Both the position numbers and the translations under genes were made by a program. A stretch of 64,000 nucleotides of DNA from Ophthalmolycus amberensis (taxonomy: Eukaryota > Chordata > Actinopteri > Perciformes > Zoarcidae): the NCBI GenBank assembly GCA_024529925.1, contig JAFEUB010000909.1, forward strand, positions 358,501 through 422,500, written 5' to 3'. The notes below the pieces were generated by a model. It did not search any database, was not told where the DNA came from, and saw only the letters and a list, made by a program, of their open reading frames with translations. Numbering within the stretch: position 1 is the stretch's first letter; each line of letters starts with the position of its first letter. Of this stretch, positions 11,870 through 23,573 are shown piece by piece.

Positions 11870-12890
11870 AGATACACAGCAATCTGTATTTTTCTTGTCT
11901 GTGTTTGGATACCCACCAGCTTTAGCAGACTCTCACATCTGATAAACCCCCATAGAGAATGAATCCTACACGTTATTAAGCCACATTTACTGAAACTGTG
12001 TCATATGTGGCTGGCAAGAAAAATAAACAATGTCAACAAATATCCAGCAGGTGTCCTCATACACTGATCATAGGAAATTGGTTCTGACAGCTTTTCAAAT
12101 CGGGATAATGTGCAGAATAGCTAATGTTTCTGGCTGCAAATACAGCACCAACAAACGTGATACACTGTGAATAGCTTACATAAAACAAGCAGGTGATTCA
12201 AACTAAATTGTCACAACATGTCAAATAGCACCAAGTTGCATATTGGATTATGAGAGTAAACGGTGTGCGCTGTTGCGAAATAGGCACTTCATATGAAATA
12301 TGAATCTAATATCCCAGCTGGAACCTGACCTGGTTTGTCCCTGTGCCCTCTCAACGGGAGGGCTTTATGAAAGCCATTGTACTGGGGAATCTATCTTTCC
12401 TCATGATAATATCGCTCTGAAAAGAACGGTTAGAATGGAAATGTTTAGATTTTTTTCTCTCGCTGTGATGAGATGAGGATGAGAGAATAGAGGGGGAATT
12501 AAGAAAGAAATTAAATGGCCTCTCTCTTTTCTTTTTTTTATCTCACTTTTTTTTCTTTCCGTCACATTTGTAAGATTGTCACACAGACACACATCAGTTT
12601 TGACAGGGTAATGGAGGTGTGCAAGCGTCCTCAGTGACATGTGAGGCAGTGATCAGACATGACACGTCCTGTGCAAGAGTAATAATTACTGTGTGTGTGT
12701 GCTTTTTTTAAGTGTTATTTCTTATTTTTACAACAGTGATTTTTGAAATTCAGTCCCACTGGATCAACCATAAAGGTGGACAAGTTGAAGCTATTGTCTT
12801 TTTATAACTTCATTACGTCATAATCACCGTGATACAGATTGTTTATAGATTAAAATCACTGCATTGAAAGAGTCATTTTATTCTGAAAAG

Positions 12891-12932
<42 letters not shown>

Positions 12933-13246
12933 TAATTCAATTACTGGATAATAATGATTTCGATATCAGAGCTGCTTTGTTGTCAAAATCGATTAAATGA
13001 CTGTAAGTCTCTGTGAATTGTGATTAGTGTTCATGACTCCACAGGAGTCATGCTATGAAGATCTTATTAAGTATGATTAGAATGTTCTCATTAATTATTC
13101 ATGGGCCAGAACAGTATGATGCCAGCACACATACACTTTTAGCCATCCCTGCACATTTTTGCATTGCTCTTGAGCATAATACTTAATATCATATTCAACC
13201 ATAGACAGCCTCGAAGCAACAGTTATGTGTGATTCACTCGCTGTCT

Positions 13247-13283
<37 letters not shown>

Positions 13284-13426
13284 GTTTTATTTGGAGCCAC
13301 TAAATTAAATTTTAGATTACATAAGATTGTAAATAGTAAAAGAAAACACCCACAATATTTTCATGGCATGCGGTGTCCAAAACACTGAAAACAGAGACTA
13401 ACATTTGATCCCTTGGTAATTATGTT

Positions 13427-13468
<42 letters not shown>

Positions 13469-14599
13469 ACAAAAAAAACCACAAACAAAACCACAAATAC
13501 TGCCCATGACTCAGTCTTTGCTGATGTGGGTTACGCAACCCCTCCAGCTGTGCAGATGGAGCTGCAGATTACTGGCCACTCATTTGTTTATTAGTAAGTT
13601 GTCCTGATCATTCTATAACACCATGCTGAGTTCAGTGTCACTCTTCCATCTCAACTGACATTGGAAGATCTGGGATATTGCTTTTGTGCTGTAATGCATT
13701 CCCAGAAATTGAGGGATGGAGTGACTGATGCGGAGTTCATTCCCCATGTCTGAGCACTAAACCTGCGGTGGAAGGATCAATGGAAGTGTGATGGGCAGGA
13801 GAACAAATGGATGACAAGATGGATGCTTATTCAATTGTTTTCTCTCACTGGAATCACACGTGATCAATTTATGAACTCCTTTCTTGAGTAGAAGATCTGA
13901 TTTGAAAAACAAGGTAGGGGAGGAGTGCAGTAGTTCAAAAACAGTGTGTGTCAGAACATGCTGACCTTAACGTTCAACCCACTGTGGAGTGGATCACTGG
14001 ATCTGCGCTGGGCAGCCTGCAAGGGTCTGGCACCAGTTTGGTTTGATGGGAACAGAGAAACAAGTGAGAGGAAAGAGAGCCAAAGAGAGAGAGAGAGAGA
14101 GAGAGAAAGGAACTGGCAGGCAGATCAATAGAAGGGAAGCAGATAAACACTAGCAGATAAACACTAGACTTTCAGATGATCAGCTTCAAATCAAAAGCCA
14201 ACCAAAGGGCCCAACCATCTGTCTCATAGTTGCTGTAAACCACTGTTTTACACATATATATACACATGCAAATAAACAAATAACATTACACTGTTCTTCA
14301 TCACATGTCGTCTGTTATCTTCATAGTTCACCTATGGGATCCTAAAATAAATTGAATCAGTAAAAAACAATCTCCTTCCTTTATTAAGTGATAAAAAAGG
14401 TTTTCAGATGCTCCATATATAAAATGACCCTGAATTACAAATATTTAATTGCAAGTGAGCATTCTGCATTTAAATTATTTAAATATTAGTATTTGCTATT
14501 AGCAAATTATACTTAAAGTATCAAAAGTAAAAGAACACACTATGCACGCAGAATGGTCCCATCTTCTGTATAATCATTATTACAACAAATGATTATATG
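11870..14599. other. Intergenic region with several microsatellites
   Basis: No gene was recognised. Simple repeats are (TG)n at about 12892-12931, (CA)n at about 13249-13280 and 13431-13463, and (GA)n at about 14082-14106. The stretch near 13085-13105 is rich in ATTA-type homeodomain core sites, which may be chance in AT-rich DNA. Confidence 0.6.
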
Positions 14600-15777
14600 A
14601 TGCATTTATTGACAGCTCTGGTAAAAATAACTAATGACCTTCTAATCGCATCAGACAAAGGACTCGTCTCTGTTCTTGTTGCTGCGTTCGACACTATAGA
14701 CCACTACATCCTGTTGCAGAGACTGGAACATTATATTGGCATCAAAGGAACCGCACTGAACTGGTTTGGATCCTATTTATCGGATCGATCTCAGTTTGTT
14801 TATGTAAATGATGAAGCCTCGATGAAGACCAACGTCAGTTATGGAGTTCCACAAGGTTCTGTGCTTGGACCAATCTTGTTCACCTTATATATGCTTACTT
14901 TAGGCAATATTATTAGAAAACACTCTATAACCTTTCATTGTTTTGCAGATGATACTCAATTATATATATCGATCAAACCAGATGAAACCAACCAGCTTGC
15001 TAAACTGCAAGCGTGTCTTAAGGACATAAAAACCTGGATGACCTGCAACTTCCTGATGTTAAACTCAGACAAAACTGAAGTTATTCTACTAGGCCCAGAA
15101 CACCTCCGAAATCAGTTATCTAGTGATATAGTTTCTCTAGATGGCATTGCGCTGGCATCCAGCAGCACCGTCAAGAATCTTGGAGTTACCTTTGATCAGG
15201 ATTTGTCTTTCAACTCTCAGATAAAACTTATTTCTAGGACTGCCTTTTTTCACCTACGTAATATTTCAAAAATCAGGCACATCCTATCTCAAAGCGATGC
15301 AGAGAAATTAGTTCATGCATTTGTTACCTCTAGACTAGATTACTGCAATTCCTTATTTTCAGGCTGCTCTAATAAGTCTCTTAAATCTCTCCAGTTGATC
15401 CAGAATGCTGCAGCTCGTGTACTAACAAGAACTAAGAGGAGAGATCATATTACTCCTGTATTAGCTTCTCTGCACTGGCTCCCTGTAAAATCTAGAATAG
15501 AATTTAAAATCCTTTTACTTACCTACAAAGCCCGAATTGGTCAGGCTCCATCATATCTTAAAGAGCTTATAGTACCATACTGCCCTAGAGCTGCGATCCA
15601 TTAATTCAGGGTTACTTGTGGTTCCTAGAGTCTTAAAAAGTAGGATGGGAGCCAGAGCCTTCAGTTATCAAGCTCCTCTTCTGTGGAACCAGCTTCCCGT
15701 TTCAGTCCGGGGGGCAGACACACTCACCACATTTAAGAGTAGGCTTAAGACTTTCCTCTTTGATAGTGCTTATAGTT
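14600..15777 (+). pseudogene. Inactive L2/CR1-like LINE reverse transcriptase (5'-truncated)
   Basis: A frame from about 14600 to 15603 reads a non-LTR reverse transcriptase palm and thumb: AAFDTIDH, YGVPQGSVLGPILFTLYM, FHCFADDTQLY, LNSDKTEVILLGP, KNLGVTFDQDLSF, TSRLDYCNSLFSGC and ASLHWLPVKSRIEFKIL. These are hallmarks of the fish L2-like clade. Where active relatives carry a LLDLSAAFDTIDH-type motif A, this copy goes straight from SVLV to AAFDTIDH, so the catalytic aspartate is missing. After the stop at 15601-15603 homology resumes in another frame (GLLVVPRV through TFKSRLKTFLFDSAYS) up to TAG at 15775-15777, so a small deletion shifted the frame. The endonuclease half is absent. The 3' UTR probably extends further, but I could not fix its end. 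Confidence 0.9.
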
Positions 15778-17812
15778 AGGGCTGGCTCTGGCTTGCCTTG
15801 GACCGGCCCATGGACAAACTGGTATAGGCAAAAACTACAGGGGGACTTCCTACACTGAGCACTTTGTCAGAGAGGAGAGACTTTGTATAATCAAGTTGCT
15901 GGTTATCGGTTAACACTCAGAAGTCCCCTCTGTTATAATAATGCTGGATCGTGGTTAAGATAAGGATCACATGGGTGTAGTTGACCAACAACAGGATGTG
16001 GGTCACTGTTGAGGTCAATATGTTCCTCATTGATAACTTCAGTGCAGGAAGCTGAAGTTAATTATTATTTGTATTCAAGCTCTCATGTTTTTGTTTCCCA
16101 AATTTGGAGGGCTATTAATGCTAATACACACAAAGGTGGCCTAGAAACATTGATTGTGGACCACATTAATTATAAACAGTAAATGATTTTATTGCGTCAG
16201 ATAAAGATGAACTCTCATCCGTACCACAAGGCATAGAGCTCTACGACAATTGAAGGGTTATTTTGTTCATTAGTCTTTGATTGATCAAAGTTCTGTTTTT
16301 CGTCAGAGTTAAAAAATCCAAGTTAAATTCAAAATACATTTTTATGAAGGTAAAAGTTCACACAAGAAGCCGCAACTCAATTGTGATTTAAGTGATTTAT
16401 CAAATACCAAACGAGTCATTTCAGTACAAATTACTGTTCATCATTAGGGCTACATGTAATCTGCACAGCAATATATCACGTAATAGAACAGAAAGTGCTG
16501 CACAGACAATCAAATGAGCATTTTATTATTTTAGCAAGTTAATTTATACCTGAGATTACATTTTTGTTTCTCGAACACAAAATAAAACCTGATCTCCGTA
16601 AAGAGCCCTTTCATTAATCAACATTGGATCTACTAGTCAAGACAAAAACATATGGAGGTATACAGCTCTCTTTATTATGATGATGCAGAGGTACATGTAT
16701 GACTGCCTTGTCACATTGTCTCTCTTCATTCCTTTAGAGAATATTGACATCACGCAGTTAGTGTGTTAGCTGCAGTACATTCACTCCAATAAATACAAAG
16801 GTCACTCGTATGAGACCGTGAGTGTTCAGTAAGTGTCATTCCTGGTGAAGGCTGTAAATAAATATCTTATTCAGTCTTTGGGAGATCATAAAATGAAAGA
16901 GAGGCACTCTGGGACACAAGTAACATTTTTGCTGCTGCAAATCCCATGGGAGTTGGATCGGTGAAAGCTTGTGTGTCAAATAGGGAGACTGTCAAACAGG
17001 GGCCTCGAGCTCCCTCTCTGTAAACAACACATCAATGCATCCCCTCTTCGATTCTTCACTTGAACTTTATCATTCCCACAAACAATCGTTCCTTTTCTCT
17101 CCGTCTGTCTGCCTCTCTGCCCTGTTGTGACTCTCACACACTTTCTCCAGCTGCATCTCTCTCCATCCTGACTTTCAGGCTTTTGGTTTTGGCAGCCCTG
17201 TCGTTGCCGTTATTCGGGATGCAGCTGGCAAACACGAAGCTGCTCGTGAGCTACTTGTTCTTCTTCTCTTTACCTCGAACATGTTATTGTCACGCTCAAC
17301 CAACCCCATCAACCCAAAATATCCCCATACAATCCATTATGTCTTTGCAGTTTCTCCTCCACATCCTCTCCGTTGTGTGATATGGAGGGATGAAGATGGC
17401 TGAAGTAGAGGAGGAGCTCATGGTCTGCCTGCGGAGAGCAAAGCAAACTGACAGATGGACAGTCCCTGCGACGCACAGCAGAGATAAGAGGATTGGGCCG
17501 GCTTGTATGTTGTTGTTGGCCTTGCCACAACTCTTATTGCAGTTAGCTCACTCTGAGCTCCACTGAATGGCGTGATGAGAGGCTGATGGAGAAATGTGAA
17601 CATGTATGTTCATGCAAAACACGAGTTAATGAATGAAAATAACGAGTACATATGAGTAGAAGTGATGAGTAGTTGAAGCCAAACAAAATGTAGAAGAGCA
17701 CTTAAAATTGCTAGTCCAGCTAGTCTCCTAACACTCTGTAACTCAAGTTTTGGTCTCTACGAGATGGACAAAGTTGAATTTTATCTACATTTCAAGTCTA
17801 TGTCCTTCATGC
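15778..17812. other. LINE 3' region and 3' flank of adropin
   Basis: The first few hundred bases are probably the untranslated tail of the LINE. On the minus strand TTTATT at 16671-16676 reads AATAAA, a candidate polyadenylation signal for the adropin mRNA, which would give a 3' UTR of about 1.1 kb. No coding region is supported. Confidence 0.4.
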
Positions 17813-18049
17813 TCAGGCTGCAGTCAGCAGGTATTTCTGTTCAGGCATCTTCTCCCTCTTCTCCGGCACTGCTGTGAAACCTGGCACTTGGTGTGAAGGC
17901 ACCTTGCAGGCCTTGTAGAGGATGACGAAGAGGATGAGGATGAGGACGCCCACCACAGAGTTACAAACGATGGCTATGATGGCCCACACAGACAGGCCCA
18001 TCATCAGATCGTGCTCCATGGTCGACTGGACTGCCGCCTCCAGACCCAT
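17813..18049 (-). CDS. enho: Adropin (energy homeostasis associated protein)
   Basis: Adropin is a short vertebrate membrane-anchored or secreted peptide linked in mammals to metabolic and endothelial regulation. This single coding exon gives 78 residues from the ATG at 18049. A codon three triplets upstream is GTG and was not used as a start; internal ATGs at residues 11, 16 and 17 are alternatives. Residues 22-48 form one hydrophobic segment whose core, AIIAIVCNSVVG followed by FVILYKAC, lines up with the human IAIVCN...WVILCWAC region. The C-terminus EQKYLLTAA corresponds to the human ending with YLLQP. A strong acceptor at 18107-18109 suggests a non-coding exon upstream, as in human ENHO. 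Linkage to fam219a supports the call, since both are at human 9p13. The region after the membrane segment is shorter than in human and lacks the second cysteine of the mature peptide. Confidence 0.82.
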   Translation of the reverse strand: MGLEAAVQSTMEHDLMMGLSVWAIIAIVCNSVVGVLILILFVILYKACKVPSHQVPGFTAVPEKREKMPEQKYLLTAA

Positions 18050-18778
18050 TAAGGACACATCCCACTTCAGAGATGGGTCTGAGGTCTACGACTCCACAGA
18101 TTCTCCCTGGGAAGAAAGAAAATGCATCGCATGAGTTTTTTTCCAAGCACATGTACACATGCACCGTGTACCCACACACACACGCACACACACGTTAGCA
18201 TTCTTGGCAACAGTTAACCTGCCTGTCACGTGGGCCAGCTGAGTCTGCTATGAGGTCAGCGCAGTAAAGATTTCTTTCTCCCTGACAGGGTAGTCACCAG
18301 GACAAAGTGGCTTTATCCCTTCAGACACGATTCATGTGGAATAACTTGCCTATTCCTGTACTTTTCTTTGCACAAGGGTTTTATCCTCGAGCTCTTTTGA
18401 GAGGCAATAAGTGCATTATGAGCGTGTCTAATAAAGCTGCACAATGCATTGTATTATATTATCTCTGTACTTGTAATGTATGAGACAATTGAATTCATTT
18501 GTTGTGTATAATAATCTGTGGATGATCGGAGAGTATTACAGGACAAGAAAGTGTCTTTCGGCTGCAGTGCTGTGTTGAAACATCCTTTTTTAGACTTGTT
18601 TCCTTTACACAGGCGGAGAGTGATGAAGTTATTAAATTGATAAAGAAGGTGCCAGTAAGCACTTTACCTCACTGAATTGTTTTGAATGAGCTTCAGCAGT
18701 AATGTGTTTTCAGAAGGAACGTGTGGGAATATAGTTGCCAGTTTTGTGGCTAATATTAAATGGGTCACTGAGGTGTGC

Positions 18779-18780
18779 TG

Positions 18781-18878
<98 letters not shown>

Positions 18879-18983
18879 GAGAGAGTGAGAGAGAGAGAGA
18901 GTGAGAGAGAGAGTGAGAGAGAGTGAGAGAGAGTGAGAGAGAGTGAGAGAGAGAGAGAGAGTGAGAGAGAGAGAGAGAGAGAG
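18779..18983. repeat. Long (GT)/(GA)n microsatellite with GTGA interruptions
   Basis: A short (GT)n run leads into about 190 bases of (GA)n broken at intervals by GTGA units. It lies upstream of adropin. Confidence 0.95.
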
Positions 18984-21761
18984 GAAGAAAAAGAAAGAGA
19001 AACTGACAAGAATGAGTTGGAGAGTGTAAATATTTTTAGTTTAAGAGATAAAAACTCAAGCTCATTTCCTTGCTTCTATATCTCCCTCCCTTCCCTCTAA
19101 TGCATTTCTAATGATACCACATATTTCCTCCTCTCTCCAACTGAGGGCAATACTGCAACAGTCCAAGCTTGCTGTTGAGAACTCATTTCAAAGTTATCCT
19201 TCCCTTTATAGGCATTTTATGACCAAGCCAAATGAAGATGGATAGCTCCAAGTCAGAGTAGGTGTCAGTGATGCATTTAAACTGCTCTCCAATGCAAGAA
19301 GTTGGTTTCTGTTTGAACCAGATGGGTCCCTCTCAGGATGCTGGGGGCATCACTGTAGGGAATGAACCCTCATAATCTCTAACTGGGATTACTCTCAATA
19401 CAACTGCCCTCACTGCTTTGCAGAATATTTCCAGAACATCCTGAGGAACTTTTTCGCAGAAGTCAGGTGACACTAAGTAGCGTATCAAGTTTACAATTTC
19501 AATTAGAGCAAAAGCGAGGAATGTGTATGAGATGACAGAGAGATGTGACAGGGAAGAGTCTGTGTGTGTGTGTGTGTGTTAGAGGAATTAGTGTGAGCAA
19601 TGAGGGATGTTTGCATATTGATTTCAGACAATCAGTGGTGCGTATAAGAAGAAAACAGCAGTCGCAGCAGTTATTCATTATCACCAATTATATTTCATAA
19701 CATGTACTTCCCAAAGTACATGATCGTGGTTCATGTTTTAATGACTACAAGGATCATTTGTTTTCATTTGCAAGATAAATAAATTTCCTCTGAATACAAG
19801 ATAGCTCTGTTTTAGCTGCTGGCCACACTGGAGCAGAGCAAATGTGTTCGGATGGTAATATAACTCCAAAAGAGGATTGGAGACCCAATCGCACACATAG
19901 TAAAATAATGTGTCAGTAACTTCAAATTGAGTTTGAATAAGTTTCAGAAAATGGATTGATCGAATGTTTGTTTTGGTAGATTCAAAGGTTCAAAGATGAG
20001 CGCATGACTGGCCCGCCACACACAAAAACAAAAACCCACATCCACTCACTTCCTGAGGCCACAATCAATCCACAGACAGTCCATCTGTTGCCTAATGGCT
20101 CTGAGCTCTGTGGCTGTAGCAGGAAATAGTTAAGCTTTAGGCTGGTGTCATGTAACAGCAAAATACAGCACAGAGTGTATGCTTGTGGATGCATGTGTGT
20201 GTGTGTCAATGGTGCCATTGATTGACATAAAGGCCTTTTGTGTACAAATGCAAACAATCTCATTTAAATGCATGCAAATATAGTCTACATGCATCAAAGG
20301 CTGCTTCCCACAGAGGTGGCCACAACAGGCAATCACACTTTTGCTTGCAGTGACCACATGGAAAACAGGCCAATGTTTGTGCATAATGCATCAGCTTGCA
20401 GTGGACTATCAGAGTGAGTGACCTCCGTCTCATGTGACTGAACTGGCTCCCTTCCTCCCCAGCTCATTGGAGAACACCAGCTGCAAGGCCTACAACTTGG
20501 CTATGAAGTCGGGGGAATAAACACTGTTTAGTGCTGACAGTGACACTATTTATAACATAAAAAAGTAAAGCCAACTAGTTGTTGATTTGTAGACACGGTC
20601 ATAATCAGATATTTAATTATTGGTTGTTCTTAAAGGGGACAGACTATAGTGGTTTATTACTGTTTTGATTGTGGATATTTTACGCAAGTATTATATTGCA
20701 TATCATTTTGAAATACTTTCAAGAATGTTTAGGCAGAACTTTAAATGAATGCACTACTGTTGTTACTCTATTACAGAAAACATCCAACGATTTCATTTTC
20801 AAAAACATTTTGTAAAATACATTTGTGTGGACTCAAGATACAATGTCATTCGTTTATATTTCAATATTTTGCTTGTTGTTTGTAGCCTGCTTGCAGTATC
20901 ACTTTAAGCAGATAAACATCTCACCAGCCTGCCTAGTCCTTCCCTCTGGTGTCCGGTGTCCATGTGTTTGTAGCTACTTTTTTATGTCCTCTCCTCCACG
21001 CACGCCTCAGCTGCCAAACGCGTCCATATAAAATGTTCAAAATGGACACGGATCTTCAACTAATTGTTTGTAAGGCGGGAACTTTTTCTTCAAAGTACAT
21101 CACCGAACTCTGCCTGACCGTTTTTGCCGAAATGGCTGGACCGTTTGTGCAGTCAAGCTGGCGGAGTCCTGACCGGTTCTCAGTGACTGCTTAGCAGAGA
21201 TGCTGGTGTCAGTGTAGCTGCTCATCATCCCCAAGTCCCTCCCCCCTCCTCCATCTATCCCTCCCTCTCTCCCTCTCCGAATCTGTTACTACTGAGCTAT
21301 TAATACAAAGGCGCTCTTGGAACATCCCATCACACCTCTGTGGAGAACACATGGTCAACACTTTTACACAAAAGGTCATTGCAACAACCCAACCAGTCAG
21401 TGCATGCAAGTAAAAGAGATGTAACATAATGCAAAATAAAACCTGGAAAAACAAAGAAGAAGAAAATGAAAGCAAGGAAAAAAGAGAGGCAGGGTGCACT
21501 CATATTGTGATTATTATTGTGCAGAAGGACCTATTTCCAAACTATAGAACACAGTATTTTGGCCTGAACACATGCAGAGCTGCAGTGAATGACACGCAGC
21601 CTTCTTCACTGCTTAGTTCACTTGAAACAAGTTGCACGAACTTGAACAGCAGCTGCACAAACTCAGAACTTGTTGCCTCCTCTTTTCCTTATTGGTATTC
21701 AGCACAGTAACAGGGTGCCCCTGGGGGATTCTGCTGGGCTCTCTCTCTGTCTCCCTTCCTT

Positions 21762-21793
<32 letters not shown>

Positions 21794-23470
21794 ATGGGAG
21801 TGGGGCACCATGACCTAAAAAGTTCAGGAAGAGACAAAGCCTTCTTTTGAGGCCTCATTTCCCCCCTCACCACTGGCTTCCAGAAAAGCTTTTTGCAGGG
21901 GGACAGATCTAGAGATCATCAGTTTAGTTAAAGTGCTGTACTGGTGCACATATTGACAATACTTTAAGAAGTACAATGTTTAAATAAAATATGAATGTAG
22001 TGACTGACAATGTTAAGTGCCAGATGATAGTAGCTTTATATATGTAACTCAACAAAACGAACTAAAACCATGAACGGGATGATATCATGACATAGTCAGA
22101 CATATTTAAAGTTCTCTTTAATATTTTTTGCATTGTTATTTAATTTGGATGAATTAGTGCGCTCTGTATTTAATCATTCCATATGAATGCAGTGCTCCAC
22201 CATCAGTACTGTGCACTGTAACAATGCAAAGTGCTTGTCAAAACGGTATCGGCTTCTTCTTTCGAGATGCATTTCAAATGGAGACATGGCAATATCCGTG
22301 GATACCTTCATTTCCATCCAAATCAGACTGAATTAGTCAGGGAGCTGCACTTGTGCTGTAGCCTTCATGAGAGTTTAGATGGGATAGTTATCACTGATCA
22401 CAGACGGATACTCCAGAGACCGATGCTTCAGAAGAGTGATTCATCATATCAGAGAAATGCACTCACATATAGCCTGAGAGAATCACAGACACACGATGAA
22501 AACTCCCTGTGTCTCCCTCTGTCTGCTCTTAATATGAATGTTTATTCTGTCAACAGAGGTTAAATCATGCATGAAAGCTGGACTAATGGCTGTGATAGGA
22601 AAAGCATGAGCAGCATGCATGACATGGTGGCGGGAAAGGAAACACTGTGAGTGTACATGAGATGACTAACAGGAGAGTGAGAAAATTACAGAAAGCGAAT
22701 GTATTATTATCTATTTTTCACATACTTGTAGTGTCTCACAAAAGAACAGCGTCTCACCTTTCCCAAAGTGCAACAAACTGACCACCAGATAGTAAAATCA
22801 AATTCATATGCATGAGCAGAAATGCGGACCTCAAACTGTTTGCATTTAGACTAAAATACGACGACCTACTTGACCCTCCACACACCTCATTGTCATGCAT
22901 CCTCCGTCCATCTTGAGTACCTCCTCTCCTGCAGCATGAGACTGCCACCTGCTGGTTAAACGTTTAATGTGTGCTGCCTCGAGCTGTAACCACCTGCTGT
23001 TGGGTGCAGCAGTGGCTGATTGCTGCCAAGACCCGTCTCCATTATTGTGCAGCAGAGCATGCTACTGCTGCTCTCTGCTGGCATCTCCAGGTAAGGACAG
23101 TGTGCAATCAGATGTGTCAGGGATGTTTCAATGCGAATGAGTCACAACGTTCCGGATGTTCTGCTTGTGGGCCAGAGGTTATGTTATTTCCCCCAGAATG
23201 TATAATTCATGTGTCCATGGTGGTCTTTTTTCTTTTTGATTCAATGTTTGTATATGATTGGAGCAAACTGTTCAGAGGGCAATTGTTACCAACCCTAAAG
23301 GGACACAGAGGGGATAGACAGAATAATGCAATAGTCCTGGAATAAATCATATTTTTGTGAAGTTAATAATGTTTATTTGTTGTTGTTTTTTAATGTACAC
23401 CTCCATAGAGGTGCCAATATCAACTCTGTGGTTTTTTTCCAGGCAGTACTTGCTGCGGTTCAGTGGTAGA
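18984..23470. other. Intergenic region between adropin and fam219a (proximal part)
   Basis: Several short open stretches occur on both strands, but none has a recognisable domain or splice structure. Microsatellites: (TG)n at about 19560-19579 and (TG)n at about 21765-21793. A 5' non-coding exon and promoter of adropin should lie upstream of 18106 but could not be placed. Confidence 0.5.
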
Positions 23471-23524
23471 AGCACTATTACCACAGTGTATAAATACACT
23501 GTCAGAAAACCTTTCATTAAAGAT

Positions 23525-23573
23525 AATATATTGTACTTGATAATACACAGTGTATTATTAAGTACAATATATT
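23525..23573. repeat. Near-perfect palindrome with 24-bp arms
   Basis: The arms 23525-23548 and 23550-23573 are inverted copies with a single mismatch (23539 against 23559) and a one-base spacer. A second small inverted repeat with 8-bp arms and a 4-base loop lies at 23483-23502 and shares the ACAGTGTA motif. Confidence 0.92.

Noticed and set aside
18710..19009. Minus-strand open frame of serine and leucine repeats
   Set aside because: It is the (GA)n microsatellite read as protein.
20450..20525. Exon-like stretch after a CCCCAG with an open frame to a stop
   Set aside because: The frame has only about 22 codons, no partner exon and no recognisable motif.
21209..21499. 96-codon minus-strand open frame
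   Set aside because: It has pyrimidine-rich low complexity, no domain and no splice signals supporting a gene.
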